The notes under the pieces: generated by a model | Seen by the model: only the letters and a program-made list of their open reading frames with translations | What the model was told of the DNA's origin: nothing | Database searches by the model: none | Shown here: positions 22,301-33,742 of the stretch, in pieces | How the letters are laid out: each line of letters opens with the position of its first letter | How positions within the stretch are numbered: position 1 is the stretch's first letter | Made by a program: the position numbers and the translations under genes | Assembly (NCBI RefSeq): GCF_051348905.1 | Contig: NC_135238.1 | Location: 51,698,954 to 51,762,953 of the forward strand | Reading direction: 5' to 3' | Source of the DNA: Ranitomeya variabilis | Taxonomy: Eukaryota > Chordata > Amphibia > Anura > Dendrobatidae | Length of the DNA: 64,000 nt

Positions 22301-25300
22301 TTTTGTGGTCTCGTATCTTCCGGGATCTAAGAATGTGAAGGCTGATGCCCTGTCTAGGAGTTTTTTGCCTGATTCTCCTGGAGTCCGTGAGCCGGCTGGT
22401 ATTCTCAAGGAGGGGGTGATTCTTTCTGCTATCTCCCCTGATTTGCGGCGGGTGCTTCGGGAGTTTCAGGCTGATAGACCCGACCGCTGTCCTGTGGGGA
22501 AATTGTTTGTTCCTGATAGATGGACTAGTAAGGTGATTTCTGAGATTCATTGTTTGGTGTTGGCTGGTCATCCTGGGATCTTTGGTACCAGAGATTTGGT
22601 TGCCAGGTCCTTTTGGTGGCCTTCTCTGTCACGGGATGTGCGTTCTTTCGTGCAGTCCTGTGGGATCTGTGCTCGGGCTAAGCCCTGCTGTTCTCGTGCT
22701 AGTGGGTTGCTTTTGCCTTTGCCTATCCCTGAGAGGCCCTGGACGCATATTTCCATGGATTTTATTTCTGATCTTCCTGTTTCTCAGAAGATGTCTGTCA
22801 TCTGGGTGGTTTGTGACCGGTTTTCTAAAATGGTCCATTTGGTACCTTTGCCTAAGTTGCCTTCCTCCTCTGATTTGGTTCCTTTGTTTTTCCAGCATGT
22901 GGTTCGTTTGCGGGTATTCCGGAGAATATTGTGTCTGACAGAGGTACCCAGTTTGTTTCTAGGTTTTGGCGGTCCTTTTGTGGTAGAATGGGCATTAATT
23001 TGTCTTTTTCTTCGGCGTTTCACCCTCAGACAAATGGACAGACGGAGCGAACCAATCAGACCTTGGAAACCTATTTGAGATGCTTTGTGTCGGCTGATCA
23101 GGACGATTGGGTTACCTTCTTGCCGTTGGCCGAGTTTGCCCTTAATAATCGGGCTAGTTCTGCTACCTTGGTTTCACCTTTTTTTTGTAATTTCGGTTTT
23201 CATCCTCGCTTTTCTTCAGGGCAGGTTGAGCCTTCGGACTGTCCTGGGGTAGATTCTGTGGTGGACAGGTTGCAGCGGATTTGGACTCATGTGGTGGACA
23301 ATTTAACATTGTCTCAGGAAAAGGCTCAATGTTTTGCTAACCTCTGTCGGTGCGTTGGTCCCCGGCTTCGGGTTGGGGATTTGGTCTGGTTGTCTTCTCG
23401 TCATGTTCCTATGAAGGTCTCTTCCCCTAAGTTCAAACCTCGTTTTATTGGTCCTTATAGGATTTCGGAAATTATCAATCCGGTGTCTTTTCGTTTGGCC
23501 CTTCCAGCTTCGTTTTCCATTCATAATGTGTTCCATAGATCTTTGTTGCAGAGATATGTGGTGCCCATGGTTCCCTCCGTTGACCCTCCTGCTCCGGTGT
23601 TGGTTGAGGGGGAGCTGAAATATGTGGTGGAGAAGATTTTGGATTCTCGTCTTTCAAGGCGGAAACTTCAGTATCTGGTCAAGTGGAAGGGTTATGGCCA
23701 GGAGGATAACTCTTGGGTTTTTACCTCCGATGTCCATGCTGCCGATTTGTTACGTGCTTTTCATTTGGCTCGTCCCGATCGGCCTGGGGGCCCTGGTGAG
23801 GGTTCGGTAACCCCTCCTCAAGGGGGGGGTACTGTTGTGAATTCCGTTCTTGGGCTCCATCCTGTGGTTGCGAATGGTATTTTTGGGAGTTCTGCTCTTG
23901 GGCTCCCTCTGGTGGTTTCAAGTGGAACTTAGCAGCTGCTTTCACTAATCGGTTCCCTGGCCTTGTTATTTAACTTGGCTTTGGGCTTTAGTGGATGCCA
24001 GCTGTCAATGTTCCTTCCTGTGGATTCAGTCCTTTCCTGGAAGTTCTCTGTTGGCCAGTCCATTTCAGCTTAAGATAAGTTCTTCTAGTTTTTGGGTGTT
24101 TCCCTGCCTATGACCTTCTGTTCAGTTTAAGTTATGTCTCTTTTGTCCAGCTTGTCATTATGAAATATTCCGGCTAGTTGGAAGCTCTGGGGTTGCAGAT
24201 TTGCCCCTCCACACCGTGAGTCGGTGTGGAGGTTATTTTTGTAAACTCTGCGTGGACATTTAGTTTTTTATACTGACCGCACAGTAGCCTTTTCTATCTC
24301 TGTCTATTTAGATAGTAGTGGCCTCCTTTGCAAAAATCTAGTTTTATTTCTGAGTTTGTCATTTTCCTCTTCACTCACCGTCAATATTTGTGGGGGCTAT
24401 CCTTCCTTTGGGGGTTTCTCTGAGGCGAGATAGTTTTCCGTTTCCATCTTCAGGGGTAGCTAGTTCTTAGGCTGTGAAGAGGCGTCTAGGCAGAGATAGG
24501 AACGCTCCACGGCTATTTCTAGTGTTGGTGTTAGGAGTAGGGATTGCGGTCAGTAAAGCTACCACTTCCTCAGAGCTAGTACTTTATTTGTTTTACCCAC
24601 TAGGTCATTTCAGTGCTGCTCCGTAATCACTAGGTCATATAGGTGATTACTGTCTGTGGAGCCGCCACCTCCTCTGAGCTTGTCCATGATTGGTTTTACC
24701 CACCAGGTCATCTCAGTACCACTCCGTAACCACCAGGTCATAACAGAGCTGGTTATGTGGCGGTTCAGTAGGTTGAGGATCACTGCAGGCTGTAGGCTTG
24801 TTGGAAGAGGTGAGTCTCCAGGTTCTTTTTGAAGGTTTCTATGGTAGGCGAAAGTCTGATGTGTTGTGGTAGAGAATTCCAGAGTATGGGGGAAGCATGG
24901 GAGAAGTCTTGGATGCGGTCGTGGGAAGAAGAGATGAGAGGGGAGTAGAGAAGGAGATCTTGAGAGGATCGGAGGTTGCGTGTAGGTAAGTACCTGGAGA
25001 CCATGTCACAGATGTATGGAGGAGACAGGTTGTGGACGGCTTTGTATGTCATTGTAAGGGTTTTGAACTGGAGTCTCTGGGCAATAGGAAGCCAGTAAAG
25101 GGATTGGCATAGGGGAGAGGCTGGGGAATAGCGGGGAGACAGGTAGATTAGTTGGGCAGCAGAGTGTAGGATGGATTGGAGTGGTGCCAGAGTGCTAGAG
25201 GGGAGGCCAGAGAGTAGGAGGTTGCAGTAGTCAATGCGGGAGATGATAAGGGCATGCACTAGTGTTTTTGTGGTGTTGGGGTCAAGGAATGCACGGATTC

Positions 25301-28300
25301 TGGAAATATTTTTGAGTTTGAGATGGCAGGAGGAGGCAAGGGCTTGGATATGTGGCTTGAAAGAGAGGGCAGAGTTGGGGATCACCCCGAGGCACTTTAG
25401 TGGTGACTGAAGACAAACAGAACTTTATCACTTAAAAATGTCCAATTACTTTTAATAAATGTGCAATATTTTACCTGGTGTAAATGCTGCTGTTCTTCTG
25501 AATCTGGCGATGTTTTTTTTCACTTACTACTTCTCTCTGTTCCTGAGATATGGCTTGCTCTTCCCTGTTCATAAATCTTGTCTTTTTATCTAAGTGGGGA
25601 TAGTCCTTAGCTGGTGAGGACCACACCCAGTTGGCTGAACAGACTATATTTATATAAAAGAAAGAGGGGGCAAATCTCAAGAAAGAAGAGGCGCATGAAC
25701 AAAGAAAAAATAACATTAGAGTCAGAAGAACAGCGACTTTTATTTCAAGAAAAAATATATAAATTATTGGCACATGATAGGTCTGCTTTAAATTAATACT
25801 CCAGTCAAAAGATCTTAATAAACTATTATGTTTGGTATTATTTATTGTGCCTCTCTACATCTCTCAGGGTCAGTGATGGACTGATTTAGCACAAAAAGAT
25901 ATCTCCCTTCTATAAACGTTAGGAGGCAGCACTCCAATGAGAGCCACTTGAGGTATCTGAATGACTCTCACTGGGAGTAAAATGACAATTGTTAGCTGCT
26001 CGAGACCCCCACATGCATCTGAAGAGGAGTTTCAACCACAATGGACAGTAGTGATTTTATCATAGATATGTGTTCCATTTGGAATCCAAAAGAGTCGATT
26101 GTTTTTTGGTGTTCAGAACCAAATGATCTAGATCATCAAAAAGGACAGCATTGCCTATCACTAGTCAGTGGAGGAAGATCTACATCTCCACTTATACCAA
26201 GCCCCATCCTCATTGGTGTCCAAATAATATTCCACAGGGGGTACTCATTAATGTAACATTACTGCATTCAGACCCCACCTATAAGTGGGTGGTCCCTAGT
26301 GAGCAGAAGACTTCCCAGGAGGATTTGAGAATATTTCTATGCTGACGGGTCAGGAGGACAGCTGGTCTTTTCCTATGGCACTAATACAAGCTTCAGCTGT
26401 GGTGTAAGAAGGGGCAGCAAGGAATTTCTATGTTGGAACCATTTGGGTGAAAGTAACTCTGAAAGCATAGTTTTACCTCGCATTTACCCTTTTACTTTAT
26501 GGCTGTTTTAAGAAAAGAACCATATTTCTAACTGAATAAACAGAAAAGAAAACACCAATAAATAAAATAATATATTTTAACTGCTTTATGGCCAATTTTC
26601 CCATTTCTGTTTTAGATTTTTCCTCCTCTCTTCTAAGAGCCATAACTTTGTTATTTTTCTATAAATATAGTGGTGTTAGAGGTTGTTTTTTTGTGGGACA
26701 AGATTTAGTTTTGCGATACACCATTTACAATACAATGTACTAAAAAATAGGGTAAAAAAATCCAAGAGACGTGAAATAGTAAAAAAAAGAACATAATTTC
26801 ACTATTGTTTTATGGGGCTTTTTTTAATAACGTGTGCCATAAAGTATAGTGCAACAAAAATATATAATGTGATAAAAAATGACCTGATATTGTGATTCCT
26901 CCAGTGATTATAACCAACTTGCATAGTTTTTATTTTTGTGTGTGGTGAAAAAAAATCTAGTTGGGTCTTCTGGTTGAGTCTAATGGTGAAGCATGGCATC
27001 TTGGCAAAGGAAAAACTGGGAACATTGCCTTGCATACAATTTTGTGGTGTATTTGAGACTTGCCAAATCTTTCGAGAGCTAAAGGTTGTTGGAAATGATA
27101 GGTCTACTCAGGGTCAGAGTACCAGAAGATTTTTCAGTAGGCCTAAGCACTCATGAAATCATGTGCCCAATATTTTAGTGTATGATTACCATATTTGCAT
27201 AACTTTGAAGCCAACAACTTGCAATTAGTTTTTGTCTATATATTATAAATTGATTCATAAAGAAATATGTTTGATGATATTGAGTTAAGGAATCAATTAA
27301 AAGCTCATGTGCACAGGTTTTGTATGGTGGGACCCTCAGAATAATATCTATTGGTGGACAGAGTTGACTCCAGTTCTTAAATGGGTAAGTGCCAAAAATA
27401 TTTATTTAGTCCTGATTGCATGAAGTATGCTCAGTATGGAATATTACAATGTGTAGTCACATATTTTTCTTCCTTACATGTCACTTTCATTTTTTGTGAA
27501 ATGTCTATTTTTGTCTCTATAGCATCACTTACGGTATATGACAAAATGAAATATTTCCAGAATTTCCAGGTCATCAATATTTTATGCTGGCAGCAAGTAC
27601 ACCCATGCTTGGATGGTAGTAGGTAGGAAATAGATATTTATCAATGCTTTTATCAAATGCTAGCTTTTGTAACTACATTTAAAAACATATTACTTTCACT
27701 ACTTTAGCTGATGACTTTTTTAGAAAGCCAAAATGTAACTGAGAAGGGTGGGAAGCCATCTTGCCACCTGCAGAATGACTTAACCTTCTTAAAGAGGTTG
27801 TCTACTCATTGAAAAGTGATGGCCTATCCTTAGGCTAGGCTATCAATGTCTGATCGGTTGGAGTGCGTCACCCAGCACCTCCACCTATTAGCACGTCTCG
27901 ATATCGGTGGTGGTGGACAGAACTGCTGAGTTATTGAGTTATACAGCTCCATCCATGGAATAGTGGCTGCATCCAGGTATTGCACATCCACCCCGTATTG
28001 ATTTGAATTACCAGCAGATTGGAGAGGGTTGCCCCACCGATCAGACATTGAAGTGCTCTCCTAAGGACAGGTCATCAATGTTATAGTAGTGGATAACCCC
28101 TTTAGGACATGGAGCCCAATTCACCATTTGTCGTTTATTGAAGTTTTTTTTTTTTTGCCTTCTGGTTTTTGATGACTTTTTCTAGACAAATTCTTCAAAA
28201 TGGCTCATGTAGTTCATTAATTCATCATAACATCAAAAATGCTTTTTATTTTTGCTTTTTTGCAACCAAAATTTGCAAATGCTTTAAAAAGTGGCAAAAA

Positions 28301-31300
28301 TGCGCCAAATTGAAAATTCCTCCAGAACTCTTCTCCAGGCAGGAATTGGAGAGCTATGTGCCAACAAAAATGCCACATTTGGTAAAGTTGCATTTCATGA
28401 ATCTATGTAAAACCGATCTGAAGACTGAAGACTGTCAGGTCATTTTATGCTCCATAATGATAGCCATAAAAACAAAGACCCCAAAAACAATAGCTTTTTT
28501 TAACCATTTTACAATACTTGACTTTTTTTGTTACTGTTTTTCTGTACATTACATGGTAAAGCGAATGGTGCCATTTAAAACTACAACTCTTTCAGAAAAA
28601 AACATGACCTCTTGTGGTTTTGTTGATAGAAAAATACAAAAATTATGCCTCTTGGAAGAAGGAAAGGAAAAAAAATATCAAAACGCAAAAAAAGAAAATA
28701 CCCCGGCCATTAAGAGGTTGAAGCAAAACTTGACCTCGCTACTAATAACCCCTAGAAATATTGCATAAATGTACAACTGTTTGAAAACCTTGATGTGGAA
28801 AAGTCCAATCCTGGTAATCGAATGTAGATTCTACAGCAAAGATCATATCTGCCAATTCCAGAAAAAGAAGAAGAATCCTTCAGGTCTACATAAAAAGTTA
28901 TCAATTGTCCTATGCCACGTAGACCTCCTGGAAACCTTGCAGAAAAACATTACTGCAAGATTTTCCATGCCTGACACATTGATGTAGCCTCTCACGTGTG
29001 TTTTTGAGGGGGTATACAATGAAAACTAAGGGAACATGCCCTCAAACAGAGAGTGCCAACGGTGAAAATTTTGTGCTCCATGCCATGTTTTTTCTTGTGC
29101 TCATTTCCCAAAATTATGATTAAGCTATACAATCAATAAAACTCAAGTAATCATTACAGGATTAGATCATTTTCTAGTGTTAAATACTTTCTTGCTTTTC
29201 TTTCATATGCTTTCATAAGGACATCCACTAAAGTGTTCAGTATATATGTATACCTATGCAGAGTTACAAATGACTTACCGTAATCACAGTCCCGCATGCT
29301 CCTTCATCACGAGCCATACTTATGTACAAAATGCCATTAATATTTGGGAATCTCCGACATCTGTTGTCTATTAGATGGATGTTGTCTACGTCCACCTTCA
29401 TAGCTTGAAGCTCACTGACAAGTAGCGTTACCTTTATTTCTGAGATCCCACATTGAATTTTTGGACAAAAACCTATCACAGAGAAAACAAAGTAATAAAT
29501 GTCTAGTAAAGCCGTTCTTTAAAGGGAACCTGTCACCCCGTTTTTTCGGTATGAGATAAAAATACTGTTAAATAGGGCCTGAGCTGAGCATTACAATAGT
29601 GTATTTTGTGGACCCCGATTCCCCACCTATGCTGACGAAATACGTTACCAAAGTAGTCGTTTTCGCCTGTCAATCAGGCTGGTCTGGTCAAAAGGGCGTG
29701 TTGTCTTCCCCCAGATTTTGCATAGTTTTCCGTTGGTGGCATAGTGGTGTGCGCATGCCCAAGGTCCCGAATCCTCTGCCAGGGGATTGAAAAGAGCGCG
29801 CTGTTCGTTATTTCATTGGTGATCGGTGGGCGCGGCCATCTTCCTTTGGCCGCGCGTGTGCAGAAGCGGCGCTCTGCTGGCCGCGGCTTCAGGAAAATGG
29901 CCGCCGCGATATCCATCTGCGCACGCGCGGCATCCCGTGGCCATTTTCCTGAAGCCGCGGCCAGCAGAGCGCCGCTTCTGCGCACGCGCGGCCAAAGGAA
30001 GATGGCCGCGCCCACCGATCACCAATGAAATAACGAACAGCGCGCTCTTTTCAATCCCCTGGCAGAGGATTCGGGACCTTGGGCATGCGCACACCACTAC
30101 GCCACCAACGGAAAACTACGCAAAATCTGGGGGAAGACAACACGCCCTTTTGACCAGACCAGCCTGATTGACAGGCGAAAACGACTACTTTGGTAACGTA
30201 TTTCGGCAGCATAGGTGGGGAATCGGGGTACACAAAATACACTATTGTAATGCTCAGCTCAGGCCCTATTTAACAGTATTTTTATCTCATACCGAAAAAA
30301 CGGGGTGACAGGTGCCCTTTAAGAAAGTTTGAAGCAGATAAATGAAAATCTGAGCCCTGTAAAAAACTGCGAAATACCTCATGGCAATAGCATTATGGGA
30401 ATGTGCACATGACATCTTATTAAGGCGGGTGAACGCGCAGGGTTTTTCAAAAAGAAGATGCTTCAGGAAACAATGATGCGTTCTTATTACTACATCTTCT
30501 TCTTGAGTGTTTTGTTGTTGTTGTTGCTGGGTTTTTGTGGAGCCTTTTTATTGGCAGTGTCCAGTCTCTTTCTTTACGCCATTCAATGATAAAGTAACCT
30601 CTAGCAGTTTTATAAAATAAAATGTGACCAAAATGCTTAAACAGCATTCTGTGTCCCGGTCGGGACATGTGTCCAAAGTCCCCCCACAAAATGGGATCCA
30701 CATGCATGCGCCGACGGGGCCAATAGACTGCAAGGGTGACGGCAGAGCTCCGTGTACTTTTTTTGGTAGTGTATACGTACAGGAGGAGGACACTCAGACG
30801 CAGTCTACGACATCTCAGTGTCCACCTGCTATATTCATACACTCCAGATAAAAAGTGCTCTTCCGTCACCATTACAGTCTATTGACCCCGTCTGTGCATG
30901 TGTTCGGACCCCGTTTTTTCTGGGATTTCGGACTTATGTCCAGACGGGGACAGAAAACGTAATGTGAAAGCATCCTATGGAATGCAGAAGATTCACTGAT
31001 GTACCATTTGTTAAACTCGGAAACCTTGAAAGCAACATGACCGCTCCAATAAAATATTAATTGTGTAGGCTCACTACATTGCGCCCAAAGTGACTTACCT
31101 GCTCTATCACACTGTGCATTAGTAGATAGCAGTATCTCATTCGTGGTCACTGTAGAAAGAGGAGTTTGGATCTTATTATAAATAGAAATAAAACAAACAC
31201 TTGGAAAAAATCTAATTTAAACTATAATTATAAAACTACTAATATTATTTAAAAAAAACCCATAAAAATACAGCAGCAGAGTAATACCAGTATGTGTTTT

Positions 31301-32824
31301 GCGGTAAAACTCTAGGTAACATACAAGGATGGCACAAAGATGGCTGACCGATAGAACGCTGATCCAAAACTCTGATGACACCAGTACGTTATGTCTCCGG
31401 TATCGATATTATACGAACGTGTAAAGAGGGCCTAAGGCTGGGGCTACAAGGCAAGTTCGGCTCCAAACTAAGTTTCCTGGCCAAATATCTCTCTATGCAG
31501 CTGCAGCATTGCGGTGTAATGCAGGTAAATGGGCTCTAATTACAACCCACAGGGTAAAGCGACTGCAACAAACAAGTACTAAAAACCAGAATCTGTTGAA
31601 TTTTTTTCGACTTAGGGTATGTTCACACTGTGCGTTTTAGGTGCGTTTTTTTGGTGCTTTTTTATGCTAATTTTCAGCTGATTTTTACATTACCAGCAAA
31701 GCCTATGAGATTTCAGAAATCTCATGGACACACGTTTTTCTTTGTTATCAGCATTTTGTGCTTTGCTGCTTTTTTTGGACGTAGAGCAGGTCACTTAACT
31801 TTCAGCATTTTTGCAGTGTTTTTGCAGCGTTTTTCGCCCATTGGCTTGAATGGGTGTTGAATAAAGGCTGCAAGAATGCAGGTATCATTATTTGAAGCGT
31901 TTTTGCTCCAGAAAAGTCATGGACATTAGCATGGACAAAGAGACACACAGTTAGCCCAAAAAATGTACCAAAAAAAATAAAATGCACCAAAACCACAACA
32001 AAAAATGCAGCAAAAACGCACCCAAACCTGCGTTTTTGCAGCTGCTTCTTTCCTGCCAAGAAATCAGGTTTTGCTGCAGAAAAAAAAGCAGCAAAAACAC
32101 CCTGTGTGATCATACCCTTTCTGGTCACAGTCGCTGTACCCTGTGGGTCACAATGGGAGCCCATTCACCCACATTACACTTCGATTGTAGCAGTGTTAGA
32201 GAAATATTTGGCTACTGGAGATGTATTTCTGCCAAAGTTCCACTATAGCTCTAGACTAAGGGCTTGTTCAGACATCAATTTTTTATGTGCGAGTTTTGTC
32301 TGTGTTTTTCATTGGTTGAACTCATATCTCTTATAATCTACTAGGATATTGTTTGTGCATTTCTGCAGACACAAAATCATGGTGACACGTCTGATTTTGT
32401 TCCAAGTCATAGCACAAACTCGCTAATGCTAGGCTATGGAGCAGTGAAAAAATCCGATAGCGCTCTGATGCCATCTGCTCGCTGTCCGTGTTCTATCACT
32501 TTCTTAGTAGAAGCTTGAGAAACCTCCAACTGTTTTTATCCTTCCTACAAAAACTTACAAAACTCTGATAGTAAAAATTGCCCTGAACCACACTCCCAAA
32601 TTACATTAAAATGTGTATATGTATACATACTGTATAAATATATATTACGCCGACCTCTCCCTGAACCAGTACGACATACATTAAGGAAAGAACGATGTAG
32701 AACAAGTAACAAGTAAGAACATGTGAAACGAACAACATAAAAACATAAATCTTATGCCAGAATTAAAAAATAACTGACCCAGATAAATTTAGCAAAACGA
32801 AAAGTATAAACTATAATATATACA

Positions 32825-32878
<54 letters not shown>

Positions 32879-33729
32879 AATATGAAGCATAAAATAAAAA
32901 TAATAATAATGATAGTAATAAAAACCTTAGCAATAAACAGACGAGGTAGAAGAATCCAACTAACCATTAATAGATTCATGCATAAAGCGACAGATTTCAT
33001 TTTGTTCAAAAAGTTGCACATAATGTACTGATATAGCAGAAGTTCAGTGTCTTGAAACTGAAGTCTACAACTTCCAGTACACCATGAAAGCCACATCCTC
33101 TCAGGACATGCTGGGAGTTGTAGTCTCAGCTTGTGCCACTTGGTAAAATATAACAGAGTTGATAATTTTGTCTAAGGCTATGTGCACACATTGAGAATTT
33201 TTTACAGCAGATTTTTCTGCAGCAAAAATCAGAGTATTGGCATGAAAAACACTGCGTGAAATACACGTTTATTATGCGCGCATTTCTTAATGTGTTTTTA
33301 ATTGCATTTTTTCCCATTCATTTGAATGGGTGAAAAAATAAAAAAAGCAGGAAAAATTGCAATAATTCAGATTTAAAAAAAAGATTTGTTAGGGCAAACC
33401 CCCAAGTAATTAATGTAAGCAGCATGTGTATAAGATGTCAGAAGTCTCATTCACTTTGTTGGAACCATAAAACGCATTTTTTTTCATGTAAATTATGCAC
33501 AATGTGTGAATAAGCCCTAACGCATCTAGATTTTTCTGCAGGCACGGTACAACATATTGTGCGACATAATGTAAACTTATTCAGCCTGAACATTGCAATA
33601 ATGACAAATTTAACTCTGCTACATCTATATGCGGATAGAAAACGTAGTTTACTCACCTCTCGTTGCCATATTGGTTTTTCCATATGATGTCAGAAAAGTG
33701 AAAATTAGAAAATACAAAATGAGACTCAT
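19241..33729 (-). CDS. Gene 2: secreted ZP-N-only protein, uromodulin-family paralogue (4 exons, 152 aa)
   Basis: Four exons (33729-33657, 31149-31099, 29472-29279, 19381-19241) join with matching phases 1, 1 and 0 into 152 codons plus a TAA. The product has a hydrophobic signal peptide (MSLILYFLIFTFLTSYG), a linker with one Cys, and a ZP-N domain with its four cysteines in the contexts IQCG, NRCR, GACGT and VVCTY. It stops 13 residues after the fourth Cys, so there is no ZP-C half, cleavage site or membrane anchor. Intron phases around the ZP-N exons equal those of gene 1, so the two are paralogues. ZP-N modules are the polymerising half of ZP proteins, and free ZP-N proteins such as PLAC1 are known. 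Function here is inferred: a secreted module acting near ZP filaments. It could instead be a decaying gene whose downstream exons were lost; no ZP-C exon was found to the left. A weak internal donor (GAGTCATC) before the stop is an alternative. Confidence 0.7.
19441..19844. other. No feature seen
   Basis: AT-rich intron 3 sequence of gene 2 without an ORF or a recognised repeat. Confidence 0.35.
20050..20963 (+). repeat. 5' LTR of the Gypsy element
   Basis: Starts TGTTGTGAATTCC and ends GGTCATAACA; about 914 bp, nearly identical to 23833-24745. Confidence 0.9.
23833..24745 (+). repeat. 3' LTR of the Gypsy element
   Basis: Same start and end as the 5' LTR, preceded by a G-rich polypurine tract, and followed by GAGCTG and the resumed LINE sequence. 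Confidence 0.9.
25401..26574. other. No feature identified (gene 2 intron 3)
   Basis: Contains short ORFs only and no recognised exon. Some of it is probably old repeat, but I cannot assign it. Confidence 0.35.
26575..26850. mobile_element. Decayed piggyBac-type MITE fragment
   Basis: Blocks such as GCCATAACTTTGTTATTTTT and TTTTTTTGTGGGACAAGATT match the family seen in full at 4000-4500 (TTTTTTGCGGGACAAGATGA) and 44239-45308. Ends are not resolved. Confidence 0.5.
26851..27790. other. No feature identified (gene 2 intron 3)
   Basis: Low-complexity AT-rich sequence. The 72-aa plus-strand ORF at 26938 has no recognisable domain and no splice support. Confidence 0.35.
27791..28104. mobile_element. 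Short MITE with AAAG.GGTT ends
   Basis: The left end AAAGAGGTTGTCTACTCATT is inverse to the right end AGTGGATAACCCCTTTA. Internal GATCGGTTGGAG and CCACCGATCAGACATTG also pair. Non-coding; the superfamily is uncertain (hAT-like is possible). Confidence 0.65.
28105..28730. mobile_element. Decayed piggyBac-type MITE
   Basis: The right half (28440-28727) has the family's usual blocks: CAAAAACAATAGC, ACATGGTAAAGC.AATGG and CCCCGGCCATTAAGAGGTT, the last being a worn version of the GGCC..TTAAGGGGTTAA end. The 199-aa plus-strand ORF across it is fortuitous. Confidence 0.5.
28731..29278. other. No feature seen (gene 2 intron 3)
   Basis: AT-rich; nothing recognised before the donor side of exon 3. 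Confidence 0.35.
29279..29472 (-). CDS. Gene 2 exon 3: first part of the ZP-N domain
   Basis: A 194-base exon, phase 1 in and phase 0 out, like gene 1 exon w8. It encodes cysteines 1 to 3 of ZP-N and ends GACGTVIT, which corresponds to the GPCGTV motif of uromodulin. The donor is GTAAGT. Confidence 0.85.
29523..30318. mobile_element. 796-bp near-perfect foldback with TTAA flanks
   Basis: The whole element is one long palindrome. It starts AGGGAACCTGTCACCCCG and ends CGGGGTGACAGGTGCCCT, with TTAA on each side (29519-29522 and 30319-30322). The arms are about 390 bp and pair almost base for base, meeting around 29915 near a short loop. The nearly identical ORFs found on both strands result from this symmetry and are not genes. 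It lies in intron 2 of gene 2. Confidence 0.85.
30319..31098. other. Intron 2 of gene 2; unclassified repeat-like sequence
   Basis: About 30395-30965 has the look of a MITE (GTGTCCCGGTCGGGACATGT hairpin at 30651, high CpG) but I could not define its ends. No gene seen. Confidence 0.35.
31099..31149 (-). CDS. Gene 2 exon 2: linker
   Basis: A 51-base exon, phase 1 at both ends, between TTTCTACAG and GTAAGT. It encodes VTTNEILLSTNAQCDRA. It occupies the place of the Cys-rich exon that precedes ZP in gene 1. Confidence 0.75.
31614..32119. mobile_element. MITE with AGGGTATGTTCACAC terminal inverted repeats
   Basis: The left AGGGTATGTTCACAC pairs with the right GTGTGATCATACCCT. The interior has many TGCGTTTTT / AAAAACGCA motifs in opposite orientations. 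Non-coding. It lies in intron 1 of gene 2. Confidence 0.7.
32120..32819. other. Intron 1 of gene 2; partial MITE-like start
   Basis: AGGGCTTGTTCAGACATC at 32260 resembles the terminal repeat of the neighbouring MITE family, but no matching right end was found. Confidence 0.35.
32828..32876. repeat. (TA)n microsatellite
   Basis: About 24 consecutive TA units. Confidence 0.95.
33176..33517. mobile_element. MITE related to 31614-32119
   Basis: The left GGCTATGTGCACACA pairs with the right TGTGTGAATAAGCCC; there are AAAAAT-rich arms. Non-coding. Confidence 0.6.
33657..33729 (-). CDS. Gene 2 exon 1 coding part: start codon and signal peptide
   Basis: ATG at 33729 opens 24 codons with a classic hydrophobic core (LILYFLIFTFLT), ending in a GTGAGT donor at phase 1. 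A good acceptor (TTTCTTGCAG) ends 13 bases upstream of the ATG, which suggests a non-coding exon further upstream, not located. Confidence 0.75.
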
Positions 33730-33742
33730 TGAGAAGGTTTTC

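Larger units (their letters stand above)
20050..24745 (+). mobile_element. Gypsy-type LTR retrotransposon, chromodomain-bearing; young but broken
   Basis: A fossil Ty3/Gypsy element bounded by two near-identical LTRs of about 913 bp, TG..CA at the ends, with GAGCTG repeated on either side as the target duplication. A purine tract (AAGGGGGGGG) precedes the 3' LTR. Recognisable parts in order are a gag-like region (about 21.1-21.7 kb), and then reverse-transcriptase C-terminal, RNase H, zinc-binding and core integrase regions and a chromodomain (about 21.7-23.9 kb). The LTRs differ at only about ten sites by eye, so the insertion is recent. The coding part is shorter than in whole members of the family and has about two breaks, so it is not a working element. 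It lies antisense in intron 3 of gene 2. Confidence 0.9.
19845..25400 (-). mobile_element. L2-type LINE 3' end, split by a Gypsy insertion
   Basis: Two parts, 25400-24746 and 20049-19845, together equal the LINE at 9272-8340. The ORF 25385-24780 (201 aa) shows the same RT C-terminal blocks (SRIDYCNLLLSGLPSS, SPPYICDM, WNSLPQHI), and the left part is the same 3' UTR ending GCGCTATAAAAATG with an AT-rich tail. The interruption is exactly the LTR element at 20050-24745. It lies antisense-free, in the same direction as gene 2, within its intron 3. Confidence 0.85.

Noticed and set aside
28169-28768. A 199-aa plus-strand ORF
   Set aside because: It lies on a decayed piggyBac-type MITE, and its composition is AT-rich repeat translation without a domain.
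29674-30167. Matching 94- and 113-aa ORFs on both strands
   Set aside because: They arise because the locus is a perfect foldback.
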